NCBI GenBank assembly: GCA_030685015.1 | Contig: JAUXWS010000100.1 | Location: 62,001 to 126,000 of the forward strand | Origin: a bacterium | GTDB lineage: Bacteria; CAIWAD01 | DNA length: 64,000 nt | Direction of reading: 5' to 3' | Shown here: positions 1 through 9,400 of the stretch, in pieces | How the letters are laid out: each line of letters starts with the position of its first letter | Position numbering within the stretch: the stretch's first letter is position 1 | Program-made: the position numbers and the translations under genes | The notes under the pieces: model-generated | The model's database searches: none | Seen by the model: only the letters and a program-made list of their open reading frames with translations | What the model was told of the DNA's origin: nothing

Positions 1-279
1 CACCGTTCCGAACTCCACGGGCGCGGCGTACTCGCTGGGCGTTCCCACGAGGACGGTCAGGGGACTCACCACGACGATGTGGATCGAGGCCCGCAGCGCC
101 CCCAGATCGATGGCGCCCTCATCGCGCAGGCTCGTCTTGGCCTGGGCCTGCACGACCTGCGCGATCTGCAGGATGGCCAGGGCCAGGCTCTTGGCCAGGA
201 CGCCGGGAAAGGCCTTCAGCAGCTTCTGGGTCTTGCCCAGGGCCTTCTTGTCCAGCAGCATGGTCACGCCGTCCAGCAT
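1..279 (-). CDS. HK97 gp10-like tail-completion protein (partial)
   Basis: The reading frame starts with ATG at 279 and is still open at the window edge, so only the first 93 residues are visible. It sits last in a run of leftward head and connector genes, where siphovirus genomes carry an HK97 gp10-type protein that closes the tail end of the connector. The visible part has a helical N-terminus followed by a strand-rich part ending in EYAAPVEFGT, which resembles the short 'Y-A-x-x-V-E-F-G-T' signature common in gp10-family proteins. Its start overlaps the stop of the gene before it (TAATG), indicating translational coupling. The C-terminus cannot be judged. The family call is from motif memory and position only. 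Confidence 0.65.
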   Translation of the reverse strand, partial: MLDGVTMLLDKKALGKTQKLLKAFPGVLAKSLALAILQIAQVVQAQAKTSLRDEGAIDLGALRASIHIVVVSPLTVLVGTPSEYAAPVEFGTV

Positions 280-653
280 TAGACGCCTCCGTGCAGCTGC
301 TTGGTGGACAGCTCCAGATGCGTCACCGTGCCGAAAAGGTCTCTGGGCACGATATCCACCACGCGGTAGCGATGCCCACCGTGCGTGAACTCGTCGCCCT
401 CGGCCACCACCGTCGTCGCCCCCACGATCACCAAGAGCTCGTGCCCCACCTGCAAAAGATCCTCCGGGGCCTTGGCCGTCACGACGGCCGGGACGGCGAC
501 GGGAGACCCAAAGCTCTCGCCTGGGTCTCCCGCAAAGCCCGTGGACGTGGGAGCCTGGCGCCCCAGGAGCTGGATGACGTCGCCTGTCGAGACAAGCATG
601 TCCGCCACATCCCGCAGGGCCAGGGCCGCCTCGGATGCCGTCAAATAGCTCAT
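279..653 (-). CDS. Putative head-tail joining / head closure protein
   Basis: This 124-residue protein lies between the presumed adaptor gene and the gp10-like gene. That is the usual place for a head-closure or head-tail joining protein that stops DNA leakage after packaging. The C-terminal half is predicted to be beta-rich (GDEFTHGGHRYRVVDIVP and following), the pattern of small beta-barrel closure proteins. Its ATG at 653 overlaps the stop of the upstream gene and its own stop overlaps the next start, so three connector genes are translationally coupled. No catalytic motif is visible. The assignment rests on position, size and a weak sequence resemblance; it could also be another neck component. 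Confidence 0.5.
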   Translation of the reverse strand: MSYLTASEAALALRDVADMLVSTGDVIQLLGRQAPTSTGFAGDPGESFGSPVAVPAVVTAKAPEDLLQVGHELLVIVGATTVVAEGDEFTHGGHRYRVVDIVPRDLFGTVTHLELSTKQLHGGV

Positions 654-1099
654 GCGGCATCCGTTTCGATGACGGATCCGCGCTCAAAGAGCAGGGATTG
701 CAGGGCCGCCAGGCGATCGCCCTCGCTGAGATCCACCAGCCGCTGGTATTCGCCCTGGGCGTGGCTGAGCAGCTCGCGCCAGGCGCCAACCGCACGCGAG
801 GCATCGATCTCAATGGCACCTGCCTTGAAACTCGGGCGCCGGGACGCCTTGGCGATCTCGATCCGGCAGCAGGTGGGCGTGGACGCCAGGAGCAAGAGCT
901 CCATGTCCAGGTCCGTCAGCTCCGGCGTGATCGTCTCCTGGTCCGCCTCCACCAGGTAAGACCGCTCGAAGTCGCGGTTCATGGCCGCCACTCCCCTTTT
1001 CAGGGCATTGCGCAGCTGCTCGGTCGTCAGATCGGCCTCGTCGGCCGCGACCAGCTCGCCGCGCAGAACCTGGATGAGGGTGGTGATCGTGGTGGCCAT
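650..1099 (-). CDS. Putative head-tail connector adaptor
   Basis: A 149-residue, mostly helical, acidic protein. It contains TDLDMELLLLASTPTCCRIE and a helical C-terminal half with WRELLSHAQGEYQRLVDL. Phage adaptor proteins of the gp6/gp15 type, which form a ring under the portal, are small helical proteins encoded just downstream of the capsid gene, as here. It is followed by a 4-base overlap (ATGA) with the presumed closure gene. I do not recognise a diagnostic motif, so the role is inferred from gene order, size and helical content. Confidence 0.5.
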   Translation of the reverse strand: MATTITTLIQVLRGELVAADEADLTTEQLRNALKRGVAAMNRDFERSYLVEADQETITPELTDLDMELLLLASTPTCCRIEIAKASRRPSFKAGAIEIDASRAVGAWRELLSHAQGEYQRLVDLSEGDRLAALQSLLFERGSVIETDAA

Positions 1100-1106
1100 G
1101 GGTCAG

Positions 1107-1556
1107 CTACCGCCGCCCACCGCGCGAGGTCCGGGTCTGGGACTTGGGCGGGGCCACCGGCGGGGCCGGCGCGGGCACCAGAAGCTCATCCGCATCCGCG
1201 AAGGGATCCGGCGCGGCGCCGCCATCATCCTCGCCCACGACGGGGTCGGGGTCAGGGTCGGTCGTGCCGGCCGACGGGTCCGCAAGGGGATCTTCGCCGC
1301 TTGTGTCCTTGTCCACGTCGCCGTCCGCGGTGCTGGCATCCTCGCCCGTGTGGTCGATGCCGTCCGCCGTGAGCCCGCCGCCCGCCGGGTTGGCGACCTG
1401 GGCAAGCAGCTCCTCGTCGAGCTCGATGATCTCCAGCAGGTGCTCGTGCTTGCCCACCAGCTCCGGCAGCTCGCCACGAATGAGGGTCGGCGCGTTCACC
1501 TGGAACACCCAGTCGCCGATCACCACCGTCGTGGTCTTGGCTTTTACCTGAAACAT
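1107..1556 (-). CDS. Hypothetical acidic phage structural-region protein
   Basis: A 149-residue protein with two unlike halves. Residues 1-55 form a plausible small domain containing VVIGDWVFQVNAP. Residues 56-149 are low-complexity and rich in Asp, Gly, Pro and Ala, ending in a short basic tail (TRTSRGGRR). The start is ATG at 1556, with AGGAGG four bases upstream. It lies between the major capsid gene and the connector genes, in the same leftward unit. The acidic disordered part is unlikely to be catalytic. It might be a minor capsid or assembly factor, but I cannot name a family. Confidence 0.6.
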   Translation of the reverse strand: MFQVKAKTTTVVIGDWVFQVNAPTLIRGELPELVGKHEHLLEIIELDEELLAQVANPAGGGLTADGIDHTGEDASTADGDVDKDTSGEDPLADPSAGTTDPDPDPVVGEDDGGAAPDPFADADELLVPAPAPPVAPPKSQTRTSRGGRR

Positions 1557-1631
1557 GCGTCCTCCTGTCCTGGGGAGAGTGCCGGCCGGGCAAGTCCCCG
1601 GCCGGCCATGTCGTTCCTGCGAGTCGGCTGC

Positions 1632-2495
1632 CTAGGCCGTGATGACGACCTTGAAGACCAGGTCGGGGCGCGTGATGCCCATCGCGCACTCCTGCCAGGT
1701 CAGGAAGCCCACCTTGAAGCCCTTCTTCTCGGGATCCACGCGCAGGGCCGTGCGGATGGCGTACTTGCCCACCTCCATGTCCGGCAGGAGGATCACCTCG
1801 TCCGTCTTCATGGACGCGCTGTTGATCAGCCCCGCGCCCTGCAGGCGGTTGAGGATGCCCTTCTCCACGAACTCGCGCCGGGACTCGTTGTCCAGGCCGA
1901 AGTCCTTCAGGTCGATGATGCGGCTGCCGCGGATCAGGATGAACCGAGGCGTCAGCTCCAGGTCGTTGATCTTGCCGATGGCCGTGTAGAGGCCCGTGTC
2001 GGTCAGCTTGCCACCGGAGATCGTGACCACGTTGGTCGAGGGCAGCGTGGCGGCCGCGGCCGACAAGAGGTCCACGACCTTGACGTTCAGCTTGGTGCGG
2101 ATCGCGTTGGCCGCATCGGTCTGCATGTCGGTGATGGCGCCGATGTTGCCGTTGGCCAGGTCGCTGACATCGACCTCGGGGTTGGCGTGGATGCGGAAGA
2201 TGGGGAAGGTCACTTCCGTGTCCGCGTTCACCTCCTGGCGATGAGCCTGGCCGCCCACGCCGACGTAGAAGGCGCGCAGGGCGGCGCGCTTCTGGTACTT
2301 GGCCTCCTGCCCGGCCTTGAGCGTGTGCTCGGTCAGGACCAGGGGCACGATGTTCCGGCGCTCGATGTCGAGCTTGATCACCGGCGCCACGGCCTCGGCC
2401 AGGGCGTAGAGGCCATTCTCCGTCCGCAGCGACTCGGCCATCAAGGCCGCCATGGTCTCCATGAACTGCGGATCCTTCGTGCTGTTCGTCTTCAC
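1632..2495 (-). CDS. Major capsid protein
   Basis: I chose the GTG at 2495 as start because AAGGAG lies 8 bases upstream. The longer open frame to 3062 runs into the decoration gene. The 287-residue product has the features of an HK97-fold shell protein: a helical N-terminus, an extended arm-like stretch (FPIFRIHANPEVD), a helix-rich middle where subunits would form the P domain, and a C-terminal strand-rich part ending FLTWQECAMGITRPDLVFKV. It sits after the protease/scaffold fusion and the decoration gene and before the connector genes, the standard capsid position. No long N-terminal scaffold region is present, consistent with the scaffold being supplied by the upstream fusion protein. Family membership was not checked by alignment. 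Confidence 0.75.
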   Translation of the reverse strand: MKTNSTKDPQFMETMAALMAESLRTENGLYALAEAVAPVIKLDIERRNIVPLVLTEHTLKAGQEAKYQKRAALRAFYVGVGGQAHRQEVNADTEVTFPIFRIHANPEVDVSDLANGNIGAITDMQTDAANAIRTKLNVKVVDLLSAAAATLPSTNVVTISGGKLTDTGLYTAIGKINDLELTPRFILIRGSRIIDLKDFGLDNESRREFVEKGILNRLQGAGLINSASMKTDEVILLPDMEVGKYAIRTALRVDPEKKGFKVGFLTWQECAMGITRPDLVFKVVITA

Positions 2496-2542
2496 GTGCA
2501 ATCTCCTTGCTTGATGCCTGGTAGCAGTCACGCCCCGGGCGG

Positions 2543-2938
2543 TTAGACCACCAGGCCGTGATTGGTCCACAGGACGGTGATCTCGGTCCCGTCCACGGAC
2601 AGCACGCGCCCCACGATTTGCAGCCCCGTCGTGGCCACCTTCAGCTTGCCCGTGGTGGCGTCGAAGGTCAGGTTGTTCCCGTAGGCCGGCGAGCCGGTGA
2701 ACTGGTCCGTCTGGAAGACGAAGGCCCCCGTGTCCACGACGCAAGGGGTCGTGTCGCCGGCGGCCTGGGCGGCACAGTTCTTGTCGGTCCGCTTGAGCAC
2801 GCCCACGATCTTGTCGCCCGTGGCCGTGGGCAAACTGAACACGTTGCTCTCGACGCTCTTCACGACCACGCCCGGCGTGCCCGGCCCCTTCAAGACACCG
2901 TCGCCGTACTCGATGCCGGGGTGAGAGTTGTTGTACAT
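2543..2938 (-). CDS. Putative capsid decoration protein
   Basis: The ATG at 2938 (MYNNSHPGIEYG) is preferred over the one at 2965 because AAGGAG lies 6 bases upstream of it. The product has 131 residues, is rich in Gly, Thr and Val, and looks entirely beta (VVVKSVESNVFSLPT, VGRVLSVDGTEITVLW). Small beta-rich proteins encoded between prohead protease/scaffold and major capsid genes are usually head decoration proteins that lock the expanded shell. Two cysteines occur at the middle. No signal peptide is present. The call is from position and composition. Confidence 0.55.
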   Translation of the reverse strand: MYNNSHPGIEYGDGVLKGPGTPGVVVKSVESNVFSLPTATGDKIVGVLKRTDKNCAAQAAGDTTPCVVDTGAFVFQTDQFTGSPAYGNNLTFDATTGKLKVATTGLQIVGRVLSVDGTEITVLWTNHGLVV

Positions 2939-2997
2939 GATCTGCTCCTTCTGACTGTTGAACATGCCGCCCCGGCATCACCGGGTCGGGGTGATGC

Positions 2998-5583
2998 TTA
3001 CTCGGCCCCGCCGCTGGTGGGCTCGCCACGCTCGCGGGACACGCGCTCCTCGTAGGCGGCATTGAAGCCCACCTGGAGCTTGGTCTTCAGGTCCTTGGGC
3101 TCGGGGTCGCCCTCCGTCGGAGGCGTCGCACTCGCGTTGGCGCGCAGGGCGCCCGTGCCCGCCGCCATTACCGCTTGGGTGTTGGAGGCGTCCTCGCTGG
3201 GCGCGGCCTCCTTGTCGGGCAGCTGGCTCAGCGTGTCCGCGATCGCCTTGCGCGCCTCGTCGGACAAGCCGGCCAGGCGCTCGATCTCGGCCTGGCGCGC
3301 GGCGTCGTCGGCAAAGGTCTGGCCCTTCTTCTCCATCAGGACCACCAGGGCCTCGGCCGCCTTCGTGGCCTCGGTCTTGGCCTTCTCGTCCTCGGCCGCC
3401 TGGACCTTGCCCGCCAGGTCCGTGTTCTGGGCCGCCAATTCCTCGGCGTGCTTCAGAAGCTCCTCCGGGGTCATGTCCTTCAGGGCTTTCTGGGAGGCCG
3501 CCTGTTCCTTGGACTGTTCCATGCTGCCCGTCTCCTTGCTGATGGTGGTCAGGATCTGGATCACGCGATCCGCCGTGTCGCTGGCGGCCTGGCGGATCTT
3601 CGTGCTGGTCTCCTCCAGCGTGGCGGCCTCGGCCGCGAACTGGGCAACCAGGGTGTTGACAACCGAGTGGAAGGCGTCCTGCGTCCGCCACATGTCCTCG
3701 CGGATCTCCTGCTGGACCAGGACCTGCTTGACGGTCTCGGACTGGGCTTCCGCCCGCCCAGGCACCTCGCCGCCGAAGGACGAGGCGCGCATGCGTCCAT
3801 CCGGCTCACTGGCCATGGACGTGATGTCGGCCTTGGGGTCGGCGGGCTCATTGCCCTCCAAAAGCCCCGCGCCCGTGAAGGTCACCTCGCGCAGGATCTC
3901 GAAGCAGTCCTTGCCCTCGACCTTCTGGCCCTTCTGCTTCTTCAGGTGCTCACAGCGATCCGCCGCCGTGGTGTGGGTGTGGCCGCAAATCGAGCACTCG
4001 CCCTTGACGTAGGAGCACTCCATCGAGACCTTGGTGATCAGCTCCTCGTGGATGAGCTTTCGGGCCTTGGCCGCCAGCTCATCGGAGCCCGTGAAGAGCT
4101 TGCCCGCGCACACCACCCGACCGCCTTCCGCCTCCTCGAAGGCCGCGCTCTCCGTCTTGCCCACGATGTCCTGGGCCTTCTGGCCGTGCTTCAGGTCGAT
4201 CTTCACGCCGGCGGCCGTGGGTGCGGCCTTTTTCAGCTCCTCCACCGTGAAGTGGTCGGCGTTCTTGTTGGTGCCGGCGTGGCACAGGACGAAGGCGATC
4301 TCGTGGTCCTCGCCGCCCTCGGGCTTCGCTTCCGCCACGGCCACCAGCCGGCCGACGTCCAGGCGTGCCGTCATCCGGCTCTTGTCCGCCGCTGCAGCTT
4401 GCATGGCCGCAATGGCTGCGGCATCCACCGGGGTCTTGTCCTTCACGTCGTCCTCCTTGGGCACGCTGGTTTTGTCCGGCTTGGCCGCTTCGTCCTTCTT
4501 CGCCGTCCCCACGAACAGGTACTCCTTGGCTTTGGCCGGGTCCTGGTCCCGGTTCTTGCCGGCCAGGCTGCCGTAGGAGAAGTCCTTCGTCTCCAGCCGG
4601 AACTCGCGCCCGGCCTTCTCGAAGACCTCTTGCAGCTCGGCTTCGCTGGGGTAGCTGTGGTCGCGGTAGGAAAGGATCCAGTCCGGGATGTGCTCGGCCG
4701 CGGCAAAGACCTCGCCGAAGAAGGCCGCGATGTTGGCCTTGGTCAGGTCGCCCTGGGTCTTTTCCATGCGCGTGACGCTGTCGGCGTTGGGCGTGCGGCC
4801 CTCGCCCTTCACCATCACCGCATCCACGGCGTGGTAATTGGCGCTGTAATTGGCAGCGCTGAACTCGGTCACGTAGGGCGGATCGAAGTAGGCCAGGTCA
4901 GCCTTCACCTTGGGCAGGAACTCGCGCACGTCCAGGCGCTGCGCCGTGCAGGCGGGTCCGTCCAGCACCATGGAATTGAGGCGTCGGATGACCTCGCCCA
5001 GGCGCTTGTGGAACTGCTCAGGGCTGTAGCCGTCCTCGCTGACCTTGCTGGTGGTGAACTGCGGGAACCAGCCGCGCGCCGAGAGCATGGTGGCCCCCAG
5101 GGCAGCCAGGGCCAGGTCCTTCTTGAAGCCCTTCAAGGCGTCGATGTTCTCGCGGACCTCATCGATGACGCCGTGGATCTCGGGCTTCCAGAACTTGTCC
5201 TTGTAGTGGTCCCGGACAAAAGTGCCGGCCTTCGGATTGGGCAGGCACAGGGCCTCGATCTCCTCGTCCGTCACCTGCTCGGTCTGGTTGACGAGGATGG
5301 CCCGGGCGATGTGATGGGGCCAATGGAGGCTGTCGTTGGAGTGGACGGAAAAGCCCTCGCGCTTCAGCATGTAGCTGACGCTGCCGCCGCCGGCGAAGGC
5401 GTCCACGACGGTTTTCACGCCCTCGGGGATCTGCTCACGGATCCAACCCAGCAGCTTGCGCTTGTTCCCGATGTACTGGACGCCATGGGTGGGCGCGCCA
5501 GCGCCATGGGCGACAAGCTCGGGGAAGAGGGCAGCTTCGACGGTCAGGAAATGCATGGCAATCCCGCGACTTATGATGGTCAC
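2998..5583 (-). CDS. DNA adenine methylase fused to prohead protease and scaffold
   Basis: A single 861-residue open frame carries three parts. Residues about 30-365 are a D12-class adenine-N6 methyltransferase: YIGNKRKLL at about 38, AdoMet motif DAFAGGGS at about 62 and catalytic DPPY at about 235. A Lys/Asp-rich linker (about 365-405) follows. Residues about 410-640 resemble a T4 gp21-type prohead protease, with a candidate His in LKHGQKAQ (about 466), a candidate Ser in KVSMECS (about 520) and a Cys/His cluster (CSICGHTH...C) of likely zinc-binding type. The rest is Ala/Glu/Lys-rich coiled coil, the form of an internal scaffold. The gene precedes decoration and capsid genes, which fits the protease/scaffold. 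A methylase here is unexpected. Start may be GTG 5583 or ATG 5556. An internal start for the protease cannot be excluded. Confidence 0.8.
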   Translation of the reverse strand: MTIISRGIAMHFLTVEAALFPELVAHGAGAPTHGVQYIGNKRKLLGWIREQIPEGVKTVVDAFAGGGSVSYMLKREGFSVHSNDSLHWPHHIARAILVNQTEQVTDEEIEALCLPNPKAGTFVRDHYKDKFWKPEIHGVIDEVRENIDALKGFKKDLALAALGATMLSARGWFPQFTTSKVSEDGYSPEQFHKRLGEVIRRLNSMVLDGPACTAQRLDVREFLPKVKADLAYFDPPYVTEFSAANYSANYHAVDAVMVKGEGRTPNADSVTRMEKTQGDLTKANIAAFFGEVFAAAEHIPDWILSYRDHSYPSEAELQEVFEKAGREFRLETKDFSYGSLAGKNRDQDPAKAKEYLFVGTAKKDEAAKPDKTSVPKEDDVKDKTPVDAAAIAAMQAAAADKSRMTARLDVGRLVAVAEAKPEGGEDHEIAFVLCHAGTNKNADHFTVEELKKAAPTAAGVKIDLKHGQKAQDIVGKTESAAFEEAEGGRVVCAGKLFTGSDELAAKARKLIHEELITKVSMECSYVKGECSICGHTHTTAADRCEHLKKQKGQKVEGKDCFEILREVTFTGAGLLEGNEPADPKADITSMASEPDGRMRASSFGGEVPGRAEAQSETVKQVLVQQEIREDMWRTQDAFHSVVNTLVAQFAAEAATLEETSTKIRQAASDTADRVIQILTTISKETGSMEQSKEQAASQKALKDMTPEELLKHAEELAAQNTDLAGKVQAAEDEKAKTEATKAAEALVVLMEKKGQTFADDAARQAEIERLAGLSDEARKAIADTLSQLPDKEAAPSEDASNTQAVMAAGTGALRANASATPPTEGDPEPKDLKTKLQVGFNAAYEERVSRERGEPTSGGAE

Positions 5584-5647
5584 GGGATACGATGCCTCGT
5601 CCGAGAGGATAGGTCAAGACGGGCGAGCAGAAAAAGGTGGGGTAGGA

Positions 5648-5962
5648 CTATTTATTTGTGACTGCCGCTTCCATTCGGCGGAAAAAGGCTACGTAATCGT
5701 CAACATCCTCTTCATGGATTTCGCTTGCGGACCTGAAGTAACCCAGGTTCCCCTGCCAATATTCGAAAGCCTCTCGGGACAACAGCTTCTGCCCCTGCTC
5801 CATCATGACGTTGATGAGGTCGGATGGCTTCTTCTCGTCCTCGGGGAAAGCGGGGTCAAACACATAATCCAGACTACCGTCCTGAGTGATCCACGCCCCA
5901 ATGGGCTGCTTGCGCGTGGAGTCCGGGTCGAACTCGAACACGTAAAACCAGATGACCTTCAT
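5648..5962 (-). CDS. Hypothetical protein downstream of MuF giant
   Basis: A 104-residue acidic protein (MKVIWFYVFEFDPD...). ATG at 5962 overlaps the stop of the preceding gene (ATGA), with GGGGAG nine bases upstream. Strands dominate the N-terminal third and helices the rest; Asp and Glu are abundant. It is the second of two small coupled genes placed directly after the giant MuF protein gene. Small acidic proteins following MuF-type polymorphic toxins are often immunity proteins, so that role is possible but unproven. No motif is recognised. Confidence 0.55.
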   Translation of the reverse strand: MKVIWFYVFEFDPDSTRKQPIGAWITQDGSLDYVFDPAFPEDEKKPSDLINVMMEQGQKLLSREAFEYWQGNLGYFRSASEIHEEDVDDYVAFFRRMEAAVTNK

Positions 5963-6462
5963 CGGCTCATCTCCCCTGTCGACCGCAGGTTTTCCGCCCA
6001 CTCGGCCGCTTGCTGGTCCAGCAGCGCCTTGAGGGCCTCATCACCACCCAGGTCCTTCACCGCGGCATCCCAGGCCCTGTAGGTCGCCTCCTGCCGCTCG
6101 TCCAAGCTGTGCGGATCATTCGTGCACAGCAGGAAGCGCTTGTCGCCGTCCACTTCGCGCAGCCAGCAGGACTGCCGCAGACGCTCGGTCACCTCGCCTC
6201 GAAAGACATGCACGGGATGCCCGGCATTGAGCATGTCCAACACGCTCATCTCAGCAAAGAGAATGGTGTAGCGCCAAGAGCGCACCTCGCCTGTGTGACG
6301 ATCGAAAAGGGGCGAGGCCTCCAGCACGCGTATGCCTGCGGCCGGGAGATCAATACGGTCCACCCCTTCATCAAAATACACCACCACCGTGGCGCCATAC
6401 CCCGCCATCAGGGAATCGCAATAAGCCTGGAAGGCCAATCGCTCCGGTTCTTGGATGCTCAT
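5959..6462 (-). CDS. Hypothetical protein coupled to MuF giant
   Basis: A 167-residue soluble protein, mixed alpha/beta (YGATVVVYFDEGVD, WRYTILFAEMSVLDML), with no membrane segment. The ATG at 6462 has GAGGGAG just upstream. A GTG at 6474 overlapping the MuF stop is the alternative start. It is separated from the MuF gene by almost nothing, so the two are co-translated. It lacks any motif I recognise. Candidate roles are a chaperone or immunity partner of the MuF protein, or an unrelated passenger. Confidence 0.55.
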   Translation of the reverse strand: MSIQEPERLAFQAYCDSLMAGYGATVVVYFDEGVDRIDLPAAGIRVLEASPLFDRHTGEVRSWRYTILFAEMSVLDMLNAGHPVHVFRGEVTERLRQSCWLREVDGDKRFLLCTNDPHSLDERQEATYRAWDAAVKDLGGDEALKALLDQQAAEWAENLRSTGEMSR

Positions 6463-6470
6463 CTGCTCCC

Positions 6471-9400
6471 TCACTGGTAGAGCACCTTCACAACGTCCTC
6501 GACCCGCCGGCCATCCGGCAAGACGGTGATGCCATGTTTCTTAAAGACGGCGACGACTCTTGCCTTGATGCCGTTGTCTCCCACCAAAATGGAGTCCATG
6601 TCCTCCAGCAAGGGCACCGCCCCCTTGATGATGGTCTCGTTGCCGGTGTAACGAGCCACCTGTTTCAGCGTATCGAGGTTCGTGATGCGGTTCTTCCGCA
6701 CGAAGTCCCCCACCACATTGCCGTAATGGTCTGTGTTATAGCTAATAACATCGGCACGACGTAGAAGGTCGACCTTAAAACGTATTGAGTTAGCTTGGCT
6801 GTCCGTGGCGTGTTTGATGCGCGTGAAGAAGTAGCTCGCCCCGCCCGTGTTCATGTCCTGGCCCGGACTCATGCCACCGATGGGCACGCCCGTGCTGAAG
6901 CGATCGGCGGTCGGGATGAAGGAGCGGTTGGTCGGCAGCACGGCCTCCAGGAAGTCCTCCACGGAGCCCTTCGTCATGCCGTGCATGAGCACGTAGCCTT
7001 CCATTTCCTTGGCCAGCGTCTCTTTTGACACATCGAAACGGTACTGCACGCGCATGCCGGCACCGGCTTGACCGCCCGTCGTCGACGCCTGATAGACCCC
7101 GGCCGGATTGTAATCCGGCAATTTGGTCACGTCCTGCACGCCCAAGTGCCGGCTCCAGGCCTCGCGCCAGATGCGCACGGCCGACTCGGTGGTAGCCTTC
7201 CTGGCTTCTTCCGCCGCGGCCAGGAAGGCCGGGCTGTCGTCGATCTTGGCAGCGTAGGCGACCTTCTGCAGGTACATGAGTTCCTCATCCAGGGCCGTGG
7301 CAGGAGCCGTGTCCAAACCCAAGGCCTTAAGTTTCTCCATGGCCCTGGCAACCGCGCTCTCCGACACCCCCTCGCGCACCTTGACCGACATGCGCCCCTG
7401 CATGGCAAAGCTCTTGCCACTCGACCTGCCCGTCCCCTGGAAGGGCTTGTAGACGGCCTCCACGCCATCGCCCAGGTCGACGTGATACTCCACCAGCTTG
7501 TCATTGAGGCTTGAGTAAAACTGTGAGAGGGGCACTCGCTCGGTCTCGACCGCCAGCTCACGCCCCCGCGCGATCATGCGATCCTCAGTCCACCGCTCGC
7601 TGGTCTTCACGTGCAGGCCTTTCCCCTTCACGGGGTCCACGACACCCTTCTGCAGGGCCTTCAACTCCACAGCCGAAGGCGCGTAGGGCTTCACTACCGG
7701 AAGCTTCGTCGCCGTGCCGCCCATGGAGGCCTCCACGGCGTGCGAGATCTCGTCCAGGGTCTTCAGGTACTGCTGGGCCATGGCGCGCTCGATGAGCTTG
7801 CTCCCATTCGCCAGCCGCGTGAGAACAGGTCGCAGGTCCTCCGCTGCGCGCAGTGTCGACGTATTGAAGCCCAGGTCGCTCGCGTGCGAGTTGGCCGTCT
7901 TAACTGCTGCCAGGATGGTGTCCCAGAATTCGTCCTTCACCACCAGTGCCTTCGGGACCTCACCGACGATATTCACCTTCAGGAGTTTCACAAGGCGCTT
8001 ATCGGCCGCCAAGCGTAGCTTGAACTGCAGGATGGTCTGCTTCTCGCCGTCAGCGCCCAGGACCTGGCGGACGAGAACGTTCTGGTCCTCGATGTCGCCC
8101 TTGTCCACGGGCAGCGATCGCCCTTGCCAGCCTGACTCCCGGATGGCCACCACTTCCTGCTTCAGGTCAATTCGACTTCCATGCGCCCACGCGCCCCCTG
8201 CCTCTGCACCCGGTGTCGCCGCGGGCGCCGACGGGACTTCCCCAAACCGGAAGACCACCTTCTTGCCCGTTCGCGCCGTTTCAATCTGGCTGTAGAACTT
8301 CTCGAAGTCCGCCTGCAGGTTGTTCTTTCTGGCGATGGCCTCCCGAAGGAAGTCCTCCAGGGCACCAGATTTCCCAGCGAAGCGCCGTCCGGCGTAGGGC
8401 AAGAGCATCTCGCGGTAGGCCGCGTCCGAGATCCCCTGCGCCTTGCGGATCCACCGCCCGGTCTCGCGCAAGTCCAGCTTCACCTTCCCGTCACGGTAGG
8501 CCTGCATCAGGGTGTTGTAAATGGGCTCGCCCGCGTTGAAGGGCTTGTTCGGGTAGTAATCGAGGGAGAGCTTGTCCTTGCCCAGAAACTTGTAGAGCTG
8601 CCCCTTGTCGATTCCAAAAACGTGGCCGTCCTGGGCACGCAGGTACTGCCCAACGTGGCCGTCGTGATTGGAGATCAGCCAATCCACAACGTGCTCGCGC
8701 TGCAGCTGGGCCAGCTCCGCTTGCTCCAGCGTTGCCAAGTCGATGTCCGCGTAGCTGCTGGGCTTCCTCAGTCCCGTCTTCATCTTCTGGATCGACCCGG
8801 CGCGCGTCCGGCCGTGCATGTCCTTCAGCTCGATGAAGCGGACCTCGACCGTGTCCGGATCCACCTCGCGCGCCAGGCGGTAGGCCACCTCGTCACCCCA
8901 GGCCCGGAACTCCTCAGAGATCGGCTTGAACAGCCAACGATCGCCAGCCTGATCACGATAGAAGTACTTGGTGTGCGCGCCGCCCAGCTCGCTGGCGTCC
9001 TTCTCGAAGGTGAACGGGTTCTGGGCCTTCAACTCAGCCCAGGCCTCGTCCGCGCTGCGCGCCTGGACGGCCGGGCTTGCCGCAGGGGCGGGCGCAGGGG
9101 CTGGCTTTGGGGCAGGGGCGTGTGTCGGGGCCACGTGCTTCGGGGTAGGCGCTGTGGGCGGGACAGGCGCCGCGGACGGCGTAACCTTCTTGAGCTTCGC
9201 TGCGTCCTTGGCCGCCACCACCTTGGCCGCCACCTGCTCGGCGATCTTCGGCTGCAGGGGCTTCTGGGTCAGGTACGTGACGGACTCGGCCTTCGTGAAC
9301 CACTGGAAGTTCTTGACCTTCGCAGCCTTCAAGACATCACGCAGCACCGCCTGGCTATTGAGCTCCACCTTGAACGCGAAGACGTCTTGAGCCTTCGACA

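Noticed and set aside
981-2546. Rightward frame of about 521 codons over the capsid gene
   Set aside because: Antisense to capsid and neighbouring genes; composition typical of the complementary strand of GC-rich coding DNA.
3175-5661. Long rightward frame of about 828 codons
   Set aside because: It is antisense to the Dam-protease fusion, has Leu/Gly/Val/Arg-rich shadow composition and no ribosome-binding site.
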